Shown here: in pieces, positions 18,813-27,815 of the stretch
Layout of the letters: each line of letters begins with the position of its first letter
Numbering within the stretch: position 1 is the first letter of the stretch
Source: Streptococcus panodentis
GTDB lineage: Bacteria > Bacillota > Bacilli > Lactobacillales > Streptococcaceae
Direction: 5' to 3'
Assembly (NCBI RefSeq): GCF_017884005.1
Contig: NZ_QFAY01000014.1
Location: forward strand, 6,615 to 70,614
Length of the DNA stretch: 64,000 nucleotides
The notes under the pieces: generated by a model
Databases searched by the model: none
Seen by the model: the letters and a program-made list of their open reading frames with translations, nothing else
Told to the model about the DNA's origin: nothing
Position numbers and translations under genes: made by a program

Positions 18813-20147
18813 ATGACCAAAACCTATCATTTTATCGGGATTAAGGGCTCTGGAATGAGTGCCTTGGCTTTGATGCTGCACCAGATGGGCCATAAGGTTC
18901 AGGGGAGCGATGTCGATAAATATTATTTTACCCAGCGCGGGCTGGAAAAAGCAGGGATTCGCATTCTGCCTTTCAATGAGAAAAATATTCAGGCAGACTA
19001 TGAAATCATTGCCGGCAATGCCTTTCGGCCGGATAATAATGCAGAGATTGCCTACGCAGATGCCAATGGTATCGGCTATAAGCGCTATCATGAATTTTTG
19101 GGCAGTTTCATGCGCGGCTTTGTCAGTCTGGGAGTGGCCGGTGCCCACGGCAAGACTTCAACGACCGGTATTTTATCCCATGTCCTCTCCAATATCACCG
19201 ATACAAGCTATCTGATTGGGGATGGAACTGGCCGCGGATCTGCCAATGCCAAGTATTTTGTTTTTGAGTCGGATGAGTATGAGCGGCATTTTATGCCCTA
19301 TCATCCGGAGTATTCGATTATTACCAATATTGACTTTGACCACCCAGACTACTTTACCAGTCTGGAAGATGTTTTCAATGCCTTCAATGACTATGCCAAG
19401 CAAATCAGCAAGGGCCTCTTTATTTACGGAGAGGATGAGCAGCTGCGCCGGCTGACTTCCAATGCGCCGATTTATTACTACGGTTTCAAGGAGGAGGGCA
19501 ATGACTTTGTAGCTCACGATCTGCTGCGCTCGACCAGCGGCTCTGACTTCAAGGTTTCTTTCCGCGGTCAGGAATTGGGGGAATTCCACATCCCGACATT
19601 CGGCCGCCACAATATCATGAATGCGACGGCGGTTATCGGCCTCTTATATATCGCTGGATTTGACCTTGATTTGGTGCGGGAGCATCTCAAGACTTTCGGG
19701 GGCGTTAAGCGCCGTTTCACCGAAAAGGTTGTCAATGGCACCGTCATTATCGACGACTTTGCCCACCATCCGACAGAGATCATTGCAACTCTGGATGCGG
19801 CCCGTCAGAAATACCCGAGCAAGGAAATTGTAGCGATCTTTCAGCCTCATACCTTTACACGGACCATTGCCCTTTTGGATGAATTTGCAGAAGCCCTCAA
19901 TCAGGCGGATTCGGTTTATCTGGCTCAGATTTACGGATCTGCGCGGGAAGTGGACAAGGGTGATGTCAAGGTCGAAGATCTGGCCGAAAAGATTGTCAAA
20001 CGGGCTCAGGTCATTGATGCAGACAATGTATCGCCGCTTCTGGACCATTCCAATGCCGTTTATGTCTTTATGGGGGCTGGTGATATTCAGACCTATGAAT
20101 ATTCCTTTGAGCGCCTTCTGTCCAATCTGACCAGCAATGTTCAGTAA
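18813..20147 (+). CDS. murC: UDP-N-acetylmuramate-L-alanine ligase
   Basis: Cytosolic peptidoglycan precursor enzyme that adds L-Ala to UDP-MurNAc with ATP. 444 residues, as usual for Firmicutes. N-terminal nucleotide-sugar-binding [18 protein letters not shown] (about 9-26), ATP loop [12 protein letters not shown] (about 111-122), Mg-binding and catalytic ESDEYERHF near 150-158, and the Mur ligase C-terminal [11 protein letters not shown] near 314-324. AAGGAGAA precedes the start. Two acetyltransferase genes follow at 15 bases. Confidence 0.97.
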   Translation: MTKTYHFIGIKGSGMSALALMLHQMGHKVQGSDVDKYYFTQRGLEKAGIRILPFNEKNIQADYEIIAGNAFRPDNNAEIAYADANGIGYKRYHEFLGSFMRGFVSLGVAGAHGKTSTTGILSHVLSNITDTSYLIGDGTGRGSANAKYFVFESDEYERHFMPYHPEYSIITNIDFDHPDYFTSLEDVFNAFNDYAKQISKGLFIYGEDEQLRRLTSNAPIYYYGFKEEGNDFVAHDLLRSTSGSDFKVSFRGQELGEFHIPTFGRHNIMNATAVIGLLYIAGFDLDLVREHLKTFGGVKRRFTEKVVNGTVIIDDFAHHPTEIIATLDAARQKYPSKEIVAIFQPHTFTRTIALLDEFAEALNQADSVYLAQIYGSAREVDKGDVKVEDLAEKIVKRAQVIDADNVSPLLDHSNAVYVFMGAGDIQTYEYSFERLLSNLTSNVQ

Positions 20148-20162
20148 GGAGGAACAGGATAA

Positions 20163-20678
20163 ATGAAGAGTCCGATAAAGATCAGAAATGCTCAGCTGTC
20201 AGACTGGGAGGAGCTGGTTCGCCTGGAAAGCCTCAATTTCTCTGAGGAGGAAGCAGCCAGCCCGGCAGCGCTGAAAGAGCGGATTGAACGGATTGCCGAT
20301 ACCTTTCTGGTGGCTGAGCTTCATGGTCAGATTGCGGGTTATGTCGTAGGGCCGGCTGTTTTCTCGCGTCATCTGACAGATGATTTGTTTGCCAAAGTTA
20401 CAGCTAATCCCAAGGAAGGCGGCTTTATCGCTATCCAGAGTCTGTCTGTCAGCCCGGATTTTCAGGGGCAGGGAGTGGGGACCCTGCTGCTGGCAGCTCT
20501 CAAAGAAAGAGCAAGCCAGCAAAACCGTCAGGGAATCAATCTGACCTGCCATGACGACCTGCTTCCTTATTATGAAATGAACGGTTTTAGGGATGAGGGG
20601 ATTTCAGACTCTGTCCATGGCGGAGCGGTTTGGTTTGATATGGTCTGGGAAAATCTCCGCTATGAGGGAGCGCTATGA
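20163..20678 (+). CDS. GNAT family N-acetyltransferase
   Basis: 171-residue single GNAT domain. The acetyl-CoA binding motif A is visible as SVSPDFQGQGVGTLLLAAL (about 98-116; Q/R-x-x-G-x-G/A pattern), followed by motif B with GINLTCHDDLLPYYEMNGF. The substrate is unknown. It is clearly paralogous to the next gene (both end ...WFDMVWENLRY / WYDMVWENPRR), and the two overlap by 4 bases (ATGA), so they are a tandem duplication downstream of murC. Confidence 0.9.
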   Translation: MKSPIKIRNAQLSDWEELVRLESLNFSEEEAASPAALKERIERIADTFLVAELHGQIAGYVVGPAVFSRHLTDDLFAKVTANPKEGGFIAIQSLSVSPDFQGQGVGTLLLAALKERASQQNRQGINLTCHDDLLPYYEMNGFRDEGISDSVHGGAVWFDMVWENLRYEGAL

Positions 20679-21196
20679 TTATACGGCGAGCAGAATTGGC
20701 GGATTTGGATGCTATTTATGCTATTGAACTGGAAAATTTCAGCCCAGAAGAAGCCGTTAGCCGAGAGAGTCTGTCGGCTCATATCCAGACTCTGTCTACT
20801 ACCTTTTTGGTGGCAGAAAAAGACGGAAAACTTCTGGGGTATCTGGAAGGCCCAGTTCGGCCAGAACGCTATTTAAAAGATGTTTCTTTTACAGAGGAGA
20901 TAGAGGACTACGGCCATCTGGAAGGCGGCTTTATCTCCCTTACCAGCCTGTCTGTTTCCAAGGAAGCGCAGGGATTGGGTGTGGGCCGGCTGCTGCTGGA
21001 GGCGATGAAGGACATTGCCCGAAAGGAGGAGCGCCATGGTATCAATCTGACCTGCCACGACTATCTGACAGCCTACTATGAAAAACACGGCTTTGTCAAC
21101 GAAGGACTGTCAGCATCAGTCTATGCTGATGAAATCTGGTATGATATGGTCTGGGAAAATCCCCGCCGCAGCCCGGATACCAAGGATAAAATCTAA
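20675..21196 (+). CDS. GNAT family N-acetyltransferase (tandem paralogue)
   Basis: 173 residues, one GNAT domain with motif A SVSKEAQGLGVGRLLLEAM (about 94-112) and GINLTCHDYLTAYYEKHGF. It shares the same layout as its upstream neighbour, including the EEAVSRESL / EEAASPAAL N-terminal helix. Start codon coupled to the previous stop. Substrate unknown; the pair may have diverged in specificity. Confidence 0.9.
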   Translation: MIIRRAELADLDAIYAIELENFSPEEAVSRESLSAHIQTLSTTFLVAEKDGKLLGYLEGPVRPERYLKDVSFTEEIEDYGHLEGGFISLTSLSVSKEAQGLGVGRLLLEAMKDIARKEERHGINLTCHDYLTAYYEKHGFVNEGLSASVYADEIWYDMVWENPRRSPDTKDKI

Positions 21197-21212
21197 ATAA
21201 GCCTTAACTTTG

Positions 21213-21241
21213 TTGCTTTTATCAGGCATTTAAGATATAAT
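21213..21241 (+). promoter_or_regulatory. Promoter of mltG
   Basis: TTGCTT (21213-21218), 17-base spacer, TATAAT (21236-21241). An in-frame ATG at 21240 overlaps this -10 box, which rules it out as the translation start and supports the TTG at 21273. Confidence 0.75.
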
Positions 21242-21272
21242 GTTAGGGATTATGATGAAGGAGGTCAAATTT

Positions 21273-22739
21273 TTGACTGAAAATTCACAAGATAAAGAAA
21301 AAAATCTGAGCTTCAGAGAACAGATTTTGAGAGATTTAGCCGAGGGAAACGGAGACAGGCATTCTCAGCCGGAAGCCGGTCAGGAAAGCCAGCCGGCTCA
21401 GGCTGCTCCTGAACAGGCTGTCCCTGCAGATCATGACATTGAAGCAAGACCTGCTGCGGTAGATGTTTCCTATAAGACTGCAGAAGAAGAGAAGGCACAG
21501 CCAAAGGTTTACGGCCAGGCTGAGCAGAAACCGACCGAAAATCTTTCCCGTGCCAACCGTGCCAACAATACTGTGAAGAAAAAACGCCAGAATAAACTGG
21601 CCCGCAGGATTATGACCACGGTCCTCATCATTGTTTTGCTGGGGCTGGCGATTGTCGGTGTTGTCGGCTACGGCTATGTTACTTCTGCTCTGAAGCCTGT
21701 CGATGCCAATGCGACTGAATATGTGACCATTGAGGTGCCGGAAGGCTCCAGCTCTAAGATGATTGGAGAAATTTTGGAGAAGAACGGCCTGATAAAAAAT
21801 GCTCAGGTCTTTAACCTTTACTCTAAAATCAAGAGCTATGGCGATTACCAGTCAGGCTATTACAACCTGCAAAAGAGCATGGATCTGGATACCATTGCCA
21901 AGAAACTGCAGGAAGGCGGGACAGATACGCCGCAGCCGCCGGTTGTCGGCAAGGTCACGATTCCGGAGGGCTACACACTGGAGCAGATGGCGGAGGCTGT
22001 TACAGCCAATGCCGCAGCCGTCTCTAAGAAGAGCAGCGCAACGCCTTTCACAAAGGATGACTTCTTGGCTAAGGTTCAGGACGAATCTTTCATTGCCAAA
22101 ATGGCAGCCAAGTATCCGCAGCTGCTGGCAACCCTGCCCAGCAAGGACAGCGGCGTCAAGTATCGCTTGGAAGGCTATCTCTTCCCTGCTACTTACGACT
22201 ACGGAGAGGACACAGATGTTGAGAGCTTGATTGACCAGATGCTGGCTGCTATGGACAGCACCCTGTCTCCTTACTACTCCACCATCGAGTCTAAGAATCT
22301 GACGGTCAATGAAGTGCTGACCATTGCTTCACTGGTTGAAAAGGAAGGCTCAACAGACCAAGACCGCAAGGATATTGCCAGCGTTTTCTACAACCGTCTC
22401 AACCAAGCCATGCCGCTGCAGAGCAATATTGCGATTCTTTATGCTCAGGGCAAGCTCGGCCAGAAGACAACGCTGAAAGAAGATACTGAAATTGATACCA
22501 ACATTGACTCACCTTTCAATGTATACAAAAATGAAGGCCTGATGCCTGGACCGGTCGACAGCCCGAGCCTGTCAGCCCTGGAAGCAACTATCAATCCAAG
22601 TAAGACAGACTACCTCTACTTTGTTGCCAATGTAGAAACAGGAGCTGTTTACTTTGCCAATACTTATGAAGAACATGCTAAAAATGTCGAAGAGCATGTC
22701 AACAGCAAAGTCGCCCAATCCAGCAGCAGCTCCAGCTGA
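21273..22739 (+). CDS. mltG: Endolytic murein transglycosylase MltG
   Basis: 488 residues: a cytosolic N-terminal region rich in Gln/Ala/Glu (about 1-105), one membrane helix (IMTTVLIIVLLGLAIVGVV, about 110-130) and an extracellular YceG domain (about 160-480). The catalytic Glu lies in ASLVEKEGSTDQDR. MltG cuts nascent glycan strands and in pneumococcus is tied to peripheral wall synthesis. The start is the TTG after AAGGAGGTCAAATTT; upstream ATGs fall inside or right beside the promoter. A Ser-rich tail ends the protein. Confidence 0.93.
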   Translation: MTENSQDKEKNLSFREQILRDLAEGNGDRHSQPEAGQESQPAQAAPEQAVPADHDIEARPAAVDVSYKTAEEEKAQPKVYGQAEQKPTENLSRANRANNTVKKKRQNKLARRIMTTVLIIVLLGLAIVGVVGYGYVTSALKPVDANATEYVTIEVPEGSSSKMIGEILEKNGLIKNAQVFNLYSKIKSYGDYQSGYYNLQKSMDLDTIAKKLQEGGTDTPQPPVVGKVTIPEGYTLEQMAEAVTANAAAVSKKSSATPFTKDDFLAKVQDESFIAKMAAKYPQLLATLPSKDSGVKYRLEGYLFPATYDYGEDTDVESLIDQMLAAMDSTLSPYYSTIESKNLTVNEVLTIASLVEKEGSTDQDRKDIASVFYNRLNQAMPLQSNIAILYAQGKLGQKTTLKEDTEIDTNIDSPFNVYKNEGLMPGPVDSPSLSALEATINPSKTDYLYFVANVETGAVYFANTYEEHAKNVEEHVNSKVAQSSSSSS

Positions 22740-22910
22740 TGCTGAAAGAAAACCAAGTTTTGGATAAAAGGATGGTTTGCTTTTCAAGGAGCAGCTATCA
22801 GGATCCGGTCGGAGAGGGCTAAGCCAGTCCGGCCGGGTGTTTAACGATGATAAAATCAGGGGTAGGAATCAAAGGTTCCCGGCCCCTGTTTTAAACAGAC
22901 ACAGTTCTGT

Positions 22911-23015
22911 TAGAGTCTTTTCGTTTGCTTTTAGCAGTGAAATGGTCTCCCAGACCGTTTCACTCTCTAGGCTGTCTAAGCTAACAAAGCAATAAAAGAC
23001 AAACTAATGACGATA
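22911..23015 (+). repeat. MITE copy, full length
   Basis: TAGAGTCTTTTCGTTTGCTTTTAG at the left and AAAAGACAAACTAATGACGATA at the right form imperfect terminal inverted repeats. The length is 105 bases. The interior holds a CCCGGACTG/CAGACCGTTT-type hairpin. It lies between mltG and greA; the 170 bases before it show nothing else recognisable. Confidence 0.75.
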
Positions 23016-23113
23016 CGCAATGAAAATCGAAGCTGACTCTAGCAGCTCACCTTGATGAAGGATGGTTCTGCCTTTGTCGATTTGCCTGGTCAAAAATTGA
23101 TATTCTTTGCGTA
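23014..23113 (+). repeat. BOX-like palindromic element abutting the MITE
   Basis: TACGCAATGAAAATC at the left end is answered by GATATTCTTTGCGTA at the right end, giving a 100-base element whose first bases coincide with the MITE terminus. TGAAAATC is also the core of pneumococcal boxA. It lies 50 bases upstream of greA and may influence its leader. Confidence 0.6.
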
Positions 23114-23162
23114 TGAAAAATTAAAAGACTAACAATAATAAGAGAAAAGAGAAAAAGAAACA

Positions 23163-23645
23163 ATGGCTGAAAAAACTTATCCTATGACCCGCGAGGAAAA
23201 GGAAAAATTAGAAAAAGAATTAGAAGAATTGAAATTGGTCCGCCGTCCGGAAGTGGTGGAACGGATTAAGATTGCCCGCTCTTACGGCGACCTGTCTGAA
23301 AACAGCGAATACGAAGCGGCCAAAGATGAGCAGGCCTTTGTCGAAGGCCAGATTTCCAGTCTGGAAACCAAAATCCGCTATGCTGAGATTGTAGACAGCG
23401 ATGCCGTGGCCAAAGATGAAGTGGCGATTGGCAAAACCGTTACCATTCAGGAAGTGGGCGAAAGCGACGAAGAAGTCTATATCATCGTCGGCTCTGCCGG
23501 TGCAGATGCCTTTGCCGGCAAGGTTTCCAATGAAAGCCCGATTGGACAGGCTTTGATCGGCAAAAAAACAGGCGATACAGCAACGGTTGAAACTCCGGTC
23601 GGCAGCTACGATGTTAAAATTCTGAAAGTCGAAAAAACAGTTTAA
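23163..23645 (+). CDS. greA: Transcription elongation factor GreA
   Basis: 160 residues, standard for GreA, which rescues backtracked RNA polymerase by stimulating transcript cleavage. The N-terminal coiled coil carries the family pattern and acidic tip ([22 protein letters not shown], about 36-57), followed by the FKBP-like C-terminal domain (about 80-160, [14 protein letters not shown]). AAGAGAAAAAG lies upstream of the ATG. Single gene, closed by its own terminator. Confidence 0.97.
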   Translation: MAEKTYPMTREEKEKLEKELEELKLVRRPEVVERIKIARSYGDLSENSEYEAAKDEQAFVEGQISSLETKIRYAEIVDSDAVAKDEVAIGKTVTIQEVGESDEEVYIIVGSAGADAFAGKVSNESPIGQALIGKKTGDTATVETPVGSYDVKILKVEKTV

Positions 23646-23647
23646 GA

Positions 23648-23678
23648 AGAAAAAAAGCAGCAGCAGCTGTTTTTTTCG
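23648..23678 (+). terminator. greA terminator
   Basis: GAAAAAAAGCAGC and GCTGTTTTTTTC pair around a short AGCA loop; the T-run follows the G/C core 3 bases past the stop codon of greA. Confidence 0.75.
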
Positions 23679-23789
23679 TTTACTTTAAGGCAGGAGGTGT
23701 ACTGTCATATTCAAAGAAAATCCTCAGCAAACCAGACAGGAGCAGACAGGATGGCAGCTGCAGTTTCCATACAAACAGTGTCGGTGCCA

Positions 23790-23832
23790 GCCAATCTAAC
23801 AAGGGAATAAAAGATAAACTGAAATGAGGATA
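23790..23832 (+). repeat. MITE right-half fragment
   Basis: AATCTAACAAGGGAATAAAAGATAAACTGAAATGAGGATA reproduces the right terminus of the MITE family with small changes. The left terminus is not visible. The bases between the greA terminator and this fragment hold nothing recognisable. Confidence 0.55.
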
Positions 23833-23921
23833 AAACAGAAAGCCTGCTCTTTGGCTGCTCTATGAGACAAAAATTTTCACACATGAAACAAAGTAAAAAC
23901 AGAGAAATGACAGATGGATAT

Positions 23922-23929
23922 GCTATAAT
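23922..23929 (+). promoter_or_regulatory. Extended -10 promoter of relPRS (putative)
   Basis: TGC-TATAAT (with the TGN extension at 23921-23923) lies 259 bases ahead of the relP start codon and is the best promoter-like site in the gap; no good -35 box is present. If used, the transcript would carry the MITE at 24025-24130 in its leader. Confidence 0.4.
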
Positions 23930-24024
23930 GAGAACAGAAAAGATTTCGGAACACAGGTTCTTATACCGGCATCAGACGAAGAGTCATCTGCTCAAAAGAT
24001 TCAGTGGGGTTTTGAGGCTGCAGA

Positions 24025-24130
24025 TATCGTCATTTAGTTTATCTTTTATTGCTTTTTTAGCCCGCCTTGCCGTACGCCAGTACTGTCTGCGGCTCGCTGC
24101 CTCGTACTAAAAGCAAACGAAAAGACTATA
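24025..24130 (-). repeat. MITE copy, full length, in the relPRS leader
   Basis: TATCGTCATTTAGTTTATCTTTTA and the complementary-type end AAAGCAAACGAAAAGACTATA form the two terminal inverted repeats; about 106 bases, opposite in orientation to the copy at 22911. The interior CCGTACGCCAGTACTGTC and CGGCTCGCTGCCTCGTACT match the 56047 copy almost exactly. Confidence 0.85.
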
Positions 24131-24155
24131 AAAGAAACAGACAGCGGTTGGTGTT

Positions 24156-24173
24156 GATTTTCGAAGAGTATTA
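24156..24173 (+). repeat. BOX-like tail fragment
   Basis: GATTTTCGAAGAGTATTA is the terminal piece of a boxC-type module. It lies just before the relP ribosome-binding site (CAGGAG). Confidence 0.5.
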
Positions 24174-24187
24174 GTCAGGAGTTGAGC

Positions 24188-24808
24188 ATGCAAGAGCAGG
24201 ATATTTATGGGAAATACGGTGAGTATCTGCCTCGAATCTTAGAAGACCTCAGTCAGCGGATTCAGGCGGCTAATCAGCAGGTCAAAAGGGAGACAGGGCA
24301 CAAGCTCTTTGAGCATTTCAGTGCGCGGGTCAAGGATGCAGACAGCATGCTGGAAAAATGCCAGCGCAAGCATCTGACTCCGAGTCCGGAAGCCGCTCTC
24401 CGGCAGATTCGTGATGCTATCGGTATCCGTATTGTCTGCGGTTTTATTGATGATATTTACCAAACCATTGAGCTGCTGCGGGAGCTGGACGGCTGTCAGA
24501 TTATTTTGGAGAAGGACTATATTGAGACGGCCAAGCCCAATGGCTACCGCTCCTATCATTTGATTTTGGAAGTCGAAACGCCCTATGAGGACTGTCAGGG
24601 CCGCATTCCCGGCCGCTATTTTGCCGAAATCCAGCTCCGCACGATTGCCATGGACTCCTGGGCCAGCCTGGAGCATCAGCTCAAGTATAAGCAGGAAATC
24701 AAGGACAGCAAGCGAATCGTCCGGGAGCTCAAGCGCTGTGCGGATGAGCTGGCTTCCTGTGATGTTACCATGCAGACTATCCGCAATCTGATCCGAGAAA
24801 GTGAGTAA
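24188..24808 (+). CDS. relP: Small alarmone synthetase RelP
   Basis: 206 residues comprising only a RelA/SpoT nucleotidyltransferase domain, with no HD hydrolase, TGS or ACT domain: a small alarmone synthetase making (p)ppGpp from ATP and GDP/GTP. Key stretches: DAIGIRIVCGFIDDIY, EKDYIETAKPNGYRSYHLI and AEIQLRTIAMDSWASLEHQ with the catalytic Glu/Gln. Linkage to the following regulator and kinase matches the S. mutans relPRS operon, which distinguishes it from RelQ. The ATG is chosen over a TTG two codons earlier because AGGAG is properly spaced only for the ATG. Confidence 0.92.
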   Translation: MQEQDIYGKYGEYLPRILEDLSQRIQAANQQVKRETGHKLFEHFSARVKDADSMLEKCQRKHLTPSPEAALRQIRDAIGIRIVCGFIDDIYQTIELLRELDGCQIILEKDYIETAKPNGYRSYHLILEVETPYEDCQGRIPGRYFAEIQLRTIAMDSWASLEHQLKYKQEIKDSKRIVRELKRCADELASCDVTMQTIRNLIRESE

Positions 24809-24813
24809 GCCTG

Positions 24814-25515
24814 ATGAAAATACTATTAGCAGAAGACGAACAGCAGCTGTCCCGCGTTTTGGAAATGGCCATGACGCGGGAAGGCTATGAGGTAGATACC
24901 GCTTTTGACGGTCAGGAAGCGGTGGATTTGGCTAAAAAGAAGGCCTATGATCTGATGATTTTGGATATTATGATGCCGCTAAAGACAGGGATTGAAGCCT
25001 TAAAGGAAATCCGCCAGTCCGGCGATAGGACCCATGTCATCATGCTGACAGCCATGTCAGAGGTGGACGATAAGGTGACGGGTCTTGATGCTGGGGCTGA
25101 TGACTATCTGACCAAGCCTTTTTCGCTCAAGGAACTGCTGGCCCGGCTGCGCTCCATGTCCAGACGCGTTGAAGCCTTTACCCCTAATCTGCTGCAGGTG
25201 GGACAGACCAGCCTTAATGTCGGAGAGCAGGAGCTGGCCAGTTCCAATTCTATCCGTCTGGCCGGCAAGGAATCCAAGATGATGGAGTTTTTCATGCTGA
25301 ATGCCGGCAAAGAGCTGTCTACGCAGGAGATTTTCCGCCATGTCTGGTCCAATGATCAGGACGAGGAGTTGGATGAGGGGTTTGTCTGGATTTATATCTC
25401 CTACCTGCGGCAAAAGCTGAAGGCTATCCATGCCGATTTGGCTATTTCGGGTGAAGAGGGGGGCAGCTTTGCCTTGGTGCCGCTGGACGGGGAAGGAGCA
25501 AGCCATGTTTCGTAA
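24814..25515 (+). CDS. relR: Response regulator RelR (OmpR-like)
   Basis: 233 residues: receiver domain with phospho-Asp51 (MILDIMMPLKTG), acidic pocket AEDE and the switch Thr/Lys (LTAMSEV, LTKPFS), followed by a winged-helix output domain (about 130-225). The C-terminus (SFALVPLDGEG) is slightly unusual for the wing, which more often reads R-G-x-G-Y. It starts 5 bases after relP and overlaps relS by 11 bases. In S. mutans the RelRS pair controls relP in response to stress at the membrane. Confidence 0.9.
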   Translation: MKILLAEDEQQLSRVLEMAMTREGYEVDTAFDGQEAVDLAKKKAYDLMILDIMMPLKTGIEALKEIRQSGDRTHVIMLTAMSEVDDKVTGLDAGADDYLTKPFSLKELLARLRSMSRRVEAFTPNLLQVGQTSLNVGEQELASSNSIRLAGKESKMMEFFMLNAGKELSTQEIFRHVWSNDQDEELDEGFVWIYISYLRQKLKAIHADLAISGEEGGSFALVPLDGEGASHVS

Positions 25516-26740
25516 GCTTAGGATTCGCTTTATTCTGATTGCTACGGTCGCTATCACAGGTATCCTCTTTCTGCTGGTCGGAGTATTCAACTCTGTCCGT
25601 TTTTTGCAAATGAATGACGAGATTCAGGCAGTTTTGAATATCCTTTCGGATCATAACGGTGATTTTCCCAGTGTGGAGGAAACGGCCGAAAGCCTGCAAA
25701 ACGACCGCATCACCATTGATACCATTTATCAGTATCGTTATTTCAGCGTGGTCTACAATAAAGACAAGACCGTCTATTCCTCCAATCTGGAGCATATATC
25801 CAATCTGACCCAGGAGCAGGCTCTCAACTATGCCCAGGCGGTTGTCACCGGCAGCCGTACGAGCGGAATTTTCAATGTCGGCAATCAGTTTTATTCCTAT
25901 CAGGTGACTCAGGATGCAAAGACCAAACGCTATCTGGTCGTTATCCTGAATTCGACGAATTATCTGGAAGACCGCAACGACTTTTTCTGGCTGTCGATTC
26001 AGCTGTCGCTCTATAGTCTGCTCTTCTTCGTTCTGGCTGTTTCCGTCGTTTCCAGCTTTGCCATTCGTCCCTATATCAGGAACCATGAGAATCAGAAACG
26101 CTTTATCACCAATGCTGGTCACGAGCTAAAAACGCCTCTGGCCATCATTTCGGCCAATACGGAGCTGCAGGAGCTGATGACGGGTGAAAATGAGTGGACA
26201 GCAAGCACCAAGGATCAGGTAGAGCGGCTCAGCAATCTCATCAATCAGATGGTCGTTCTGTCCCGCCTAGAAGAACAGCCGGATCTTACTCTGGTAGATG
26301 TTGACTTTTCCCAAGTGGCTCAAAAAGCAGCCAATAACTTCAAATCTGTCATTGAAAAAGCCGGCAAGAATTATGAAATCAAGCTGCAGGAGGGCATTCA
26401 TGTCAAGGCGACTGAGGATGAACTCTATGAGCTGGTCAGCATTTTGATTGACAATGCCTGCAAATATTGCGATGAGGGCGGGCAGATTTTTGTGACTCTG
26501 ACCAAGGCGAAGCGCGGGAAAAGAGCTCGTCTGACTGTCGCTAACAGCTATGCTGACGGGAAAAATGTGGACTACAGCCGTTTCTTCGACCGCTTCTATC
26601 GGGAAGATGAGTCCCACAATCACAGACAGGGCGGTTACGGTATCGGCCTGTCCATGGCAGAAAGTCTGGTCCGGGTTTTTAAAGGAAAGATTTCTGTTTC
26701 CTACAAAAAAGGTCTGATTGGCTTTACTGTCCTTCTATAA
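25505..26740 (+). CDS. relS: Sensor histidine kinase RelS
   Basis: 411 residues: transmembrane helix near 7-28 (FILIATVAITGILFLLVGVF), extracellular sensing loop of about 120 residues, second helix near 165-190, then the kinase core with the H-box TNAGHELKTPLAII, N-box LIDNACKYCDEG and G-box GGYGIGLSMAESL. The ATG is placed inside the end of relR, after GGGGAAGGAGC; an open frame extends 25 codons further upstream but is shadowed by relR. It ends at a strong bidirectional terminator. Confidence 0.92.
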   Translation: MFRKLRIRFILIATVAITGILFLLVGVFNSVRFLQMNDEIQAVLNILSDHNGDFPSVEETAESLQNDRITIDTIYQYRYFSVVYNKDKTVYSSNLEHISNLTQEQALNYAQAVVTGSRTSGIFNVGNQFYSYQVTQDAKTKRYLVVILNSTNYLEDRNDFFWLSIQLSLYSLLFFVLAVSVVSSFAIRPYIRNHENQKRFITNAGHELKTPLAIISANTELQELMTGENEWTASTKDQVERLSNLINQMVVLSRLEEQPDLTLVDVDFSQVAQKAANNFKSVIEKAGKNYEIKLQEGIHVKATEDELYELVSILIDNACKYCDEGGQIFVTLTKAKRGKRARLTVANSYADGKNVDYSRFFDRFYREDESHNHRQGGYGIGLSMAESLVRVFKGKISVSYKKGLIGFTVLL

Positions 26741-26743
26741 GCA

Positions 26744-26782
26744 AAAAACGAGGCTGAGACAAAATGTCTCAGTCTCGTTTTT
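26744..26782. terminator. Bidirectional terminator between relS and yidC2
   Basis: An 18-base near-perfect inverted repeat (AAAAACGAGGCTGAGACA / TGTCTCAGTCTCGTTTTT) with a 3-base loop sits between the convergent genes. Confidence 0.92.
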
Positions 26783-26811
26783 ATGATCAAAAGCTCTTAA
26801 AGTTTGTTGCT

Positions 26812-27735
26812 TTATCTGGACCGCTGCTTGCCGGCATTGCGGTTCTTTTTCTTCTTGCTCTTTTGCTCGATGGCCGGCTGTGCCTGTGGAGTAACATCTT
26901 TAGCGCGGCTGGCTTTTTTCAGGCCTTTAGGAGGATTTTTTTCAAATTCTTCTGCCACCTGCTTTCTCAGACGCGGACGGATGAGATAGTTGATGATAAA
27001 CTGCTGGATGATCTGGATGCAGCCGCCGACTACCCAGTAGAGAGTCACTGCTGCTGAAGAGAAGACGGAGAAGACAACAATCATGATTGGGCTCATAAAA
27101 GAGGCTTGTTTCATGCTGTTTCTCTGAGTTTCATCTTCGATTCCGTGCAGGGAGAGTACAGACTGGATATAGTAGAGCACTCCGACAATAGCTGTCAGTC
27201 CCCAGTCGCTTTTGGACAGATCGCCAATCCAGAGGAAGGAGCTGCCTGCCACTCCTTGAGTATACTGAGCTGCAAAGAAGAGGGCAGAGAAGAAAGGCAT
27301 CTGGATGAGCAGGGGCAGACAGCCCATGCCGCCAAACATGCTGAGGCCGTTTTCTTTCTGAGCCGCCATGAGCTCCTGCTGGGCCTGCAGTTTTTCTTCC
27401 TGTGTTTCTGCATTCTTGACCCGTTCCTGAATCGGAGCAAAAATCGGCTTGAAGTAGTTCATCTTCTCAGACTGCAGCGTTGCTTTCCAAGACTGGTAAA
27501 TTCCCAGCGGCAGGATAATAATCCGCACGATGAGGGTAACGATGATGATGGCCAAGCCATAGCCCAGACCGGCATTTTTAGCAAAAAACTGAATGCCGTC
27601 TGCCATTGGCTGGCCAATCACGTCCCAAATCAGGCCAGAAGGATTGCCGGCCTTATCCCGGCCGACACAGCCAGACAGGACCAGAAGGGCAGCCAGTCCC
27701 ATCGCTGAGAATAAGAATCTTTTAATTTTTTTCAC
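26812..27735 (-). CDS. yidC2: Membrane protein insertase YidC2
   Basis: 307-residue Oxa1/YidC/Alb3 family insertase. Lipoprotein-type signal (LLVLSGC), five membrane segments, and the buried groove Arg in LIVRIIILPLG (about 66-76). The C-terminus is long and strongly basic (QKSKKKKNRNAGKQRSR), the feature separating ribosome-binding YidC2 from YidC1 in streptococci. It is not beside rnpA, which also argues for YidC2. It is divergent from nothing close upstream; the acylphosphatase gene precedes it on the same strand by about 80 bases. Confidence 0.93.
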   Translation of the reverse strand: MKKIKRFLFSAMGLAALLVLSGCVGRDKAGNPSGLIWDVIGQPMADGIQFFAKNAGLGYGLAIIIVTLIVRIIILPLGIYQSWKATLQSEKMNYFKPIFAPIQERVKNAETQEEKLQAQQELMAAQKENGLSMFGGMGCLPLLIQMPFFSALFFAAQYTQGVAGSSFLWIGDLSKSDWGLTAIVGVLYYIQSVLSLHGIEDETQRNSMKQASFMSPIMIVVFSVFSSAAVTLYWVVGGCIQIIQQFIINYLIRPRLRKQVAEEFEKNPPKGLKKASRAKDVTPQAQPAIEQKSKKKKNRNAGKQRSR

Positions 27736-27815
27736 GTTTTCTTTCCTTTGTTTCTTAAAAATAATACCTATCTATTCTACTGTTTTTTTGCAAAATATAC
27801 AATAGTTCTGCAGAC

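Noticed and set aside
23862..24110. 82-codon plus-strand frame in the relPRS leader
   Set aside because: Its second half is MITE sequence read through; other MITE copies do not keep this frame open.
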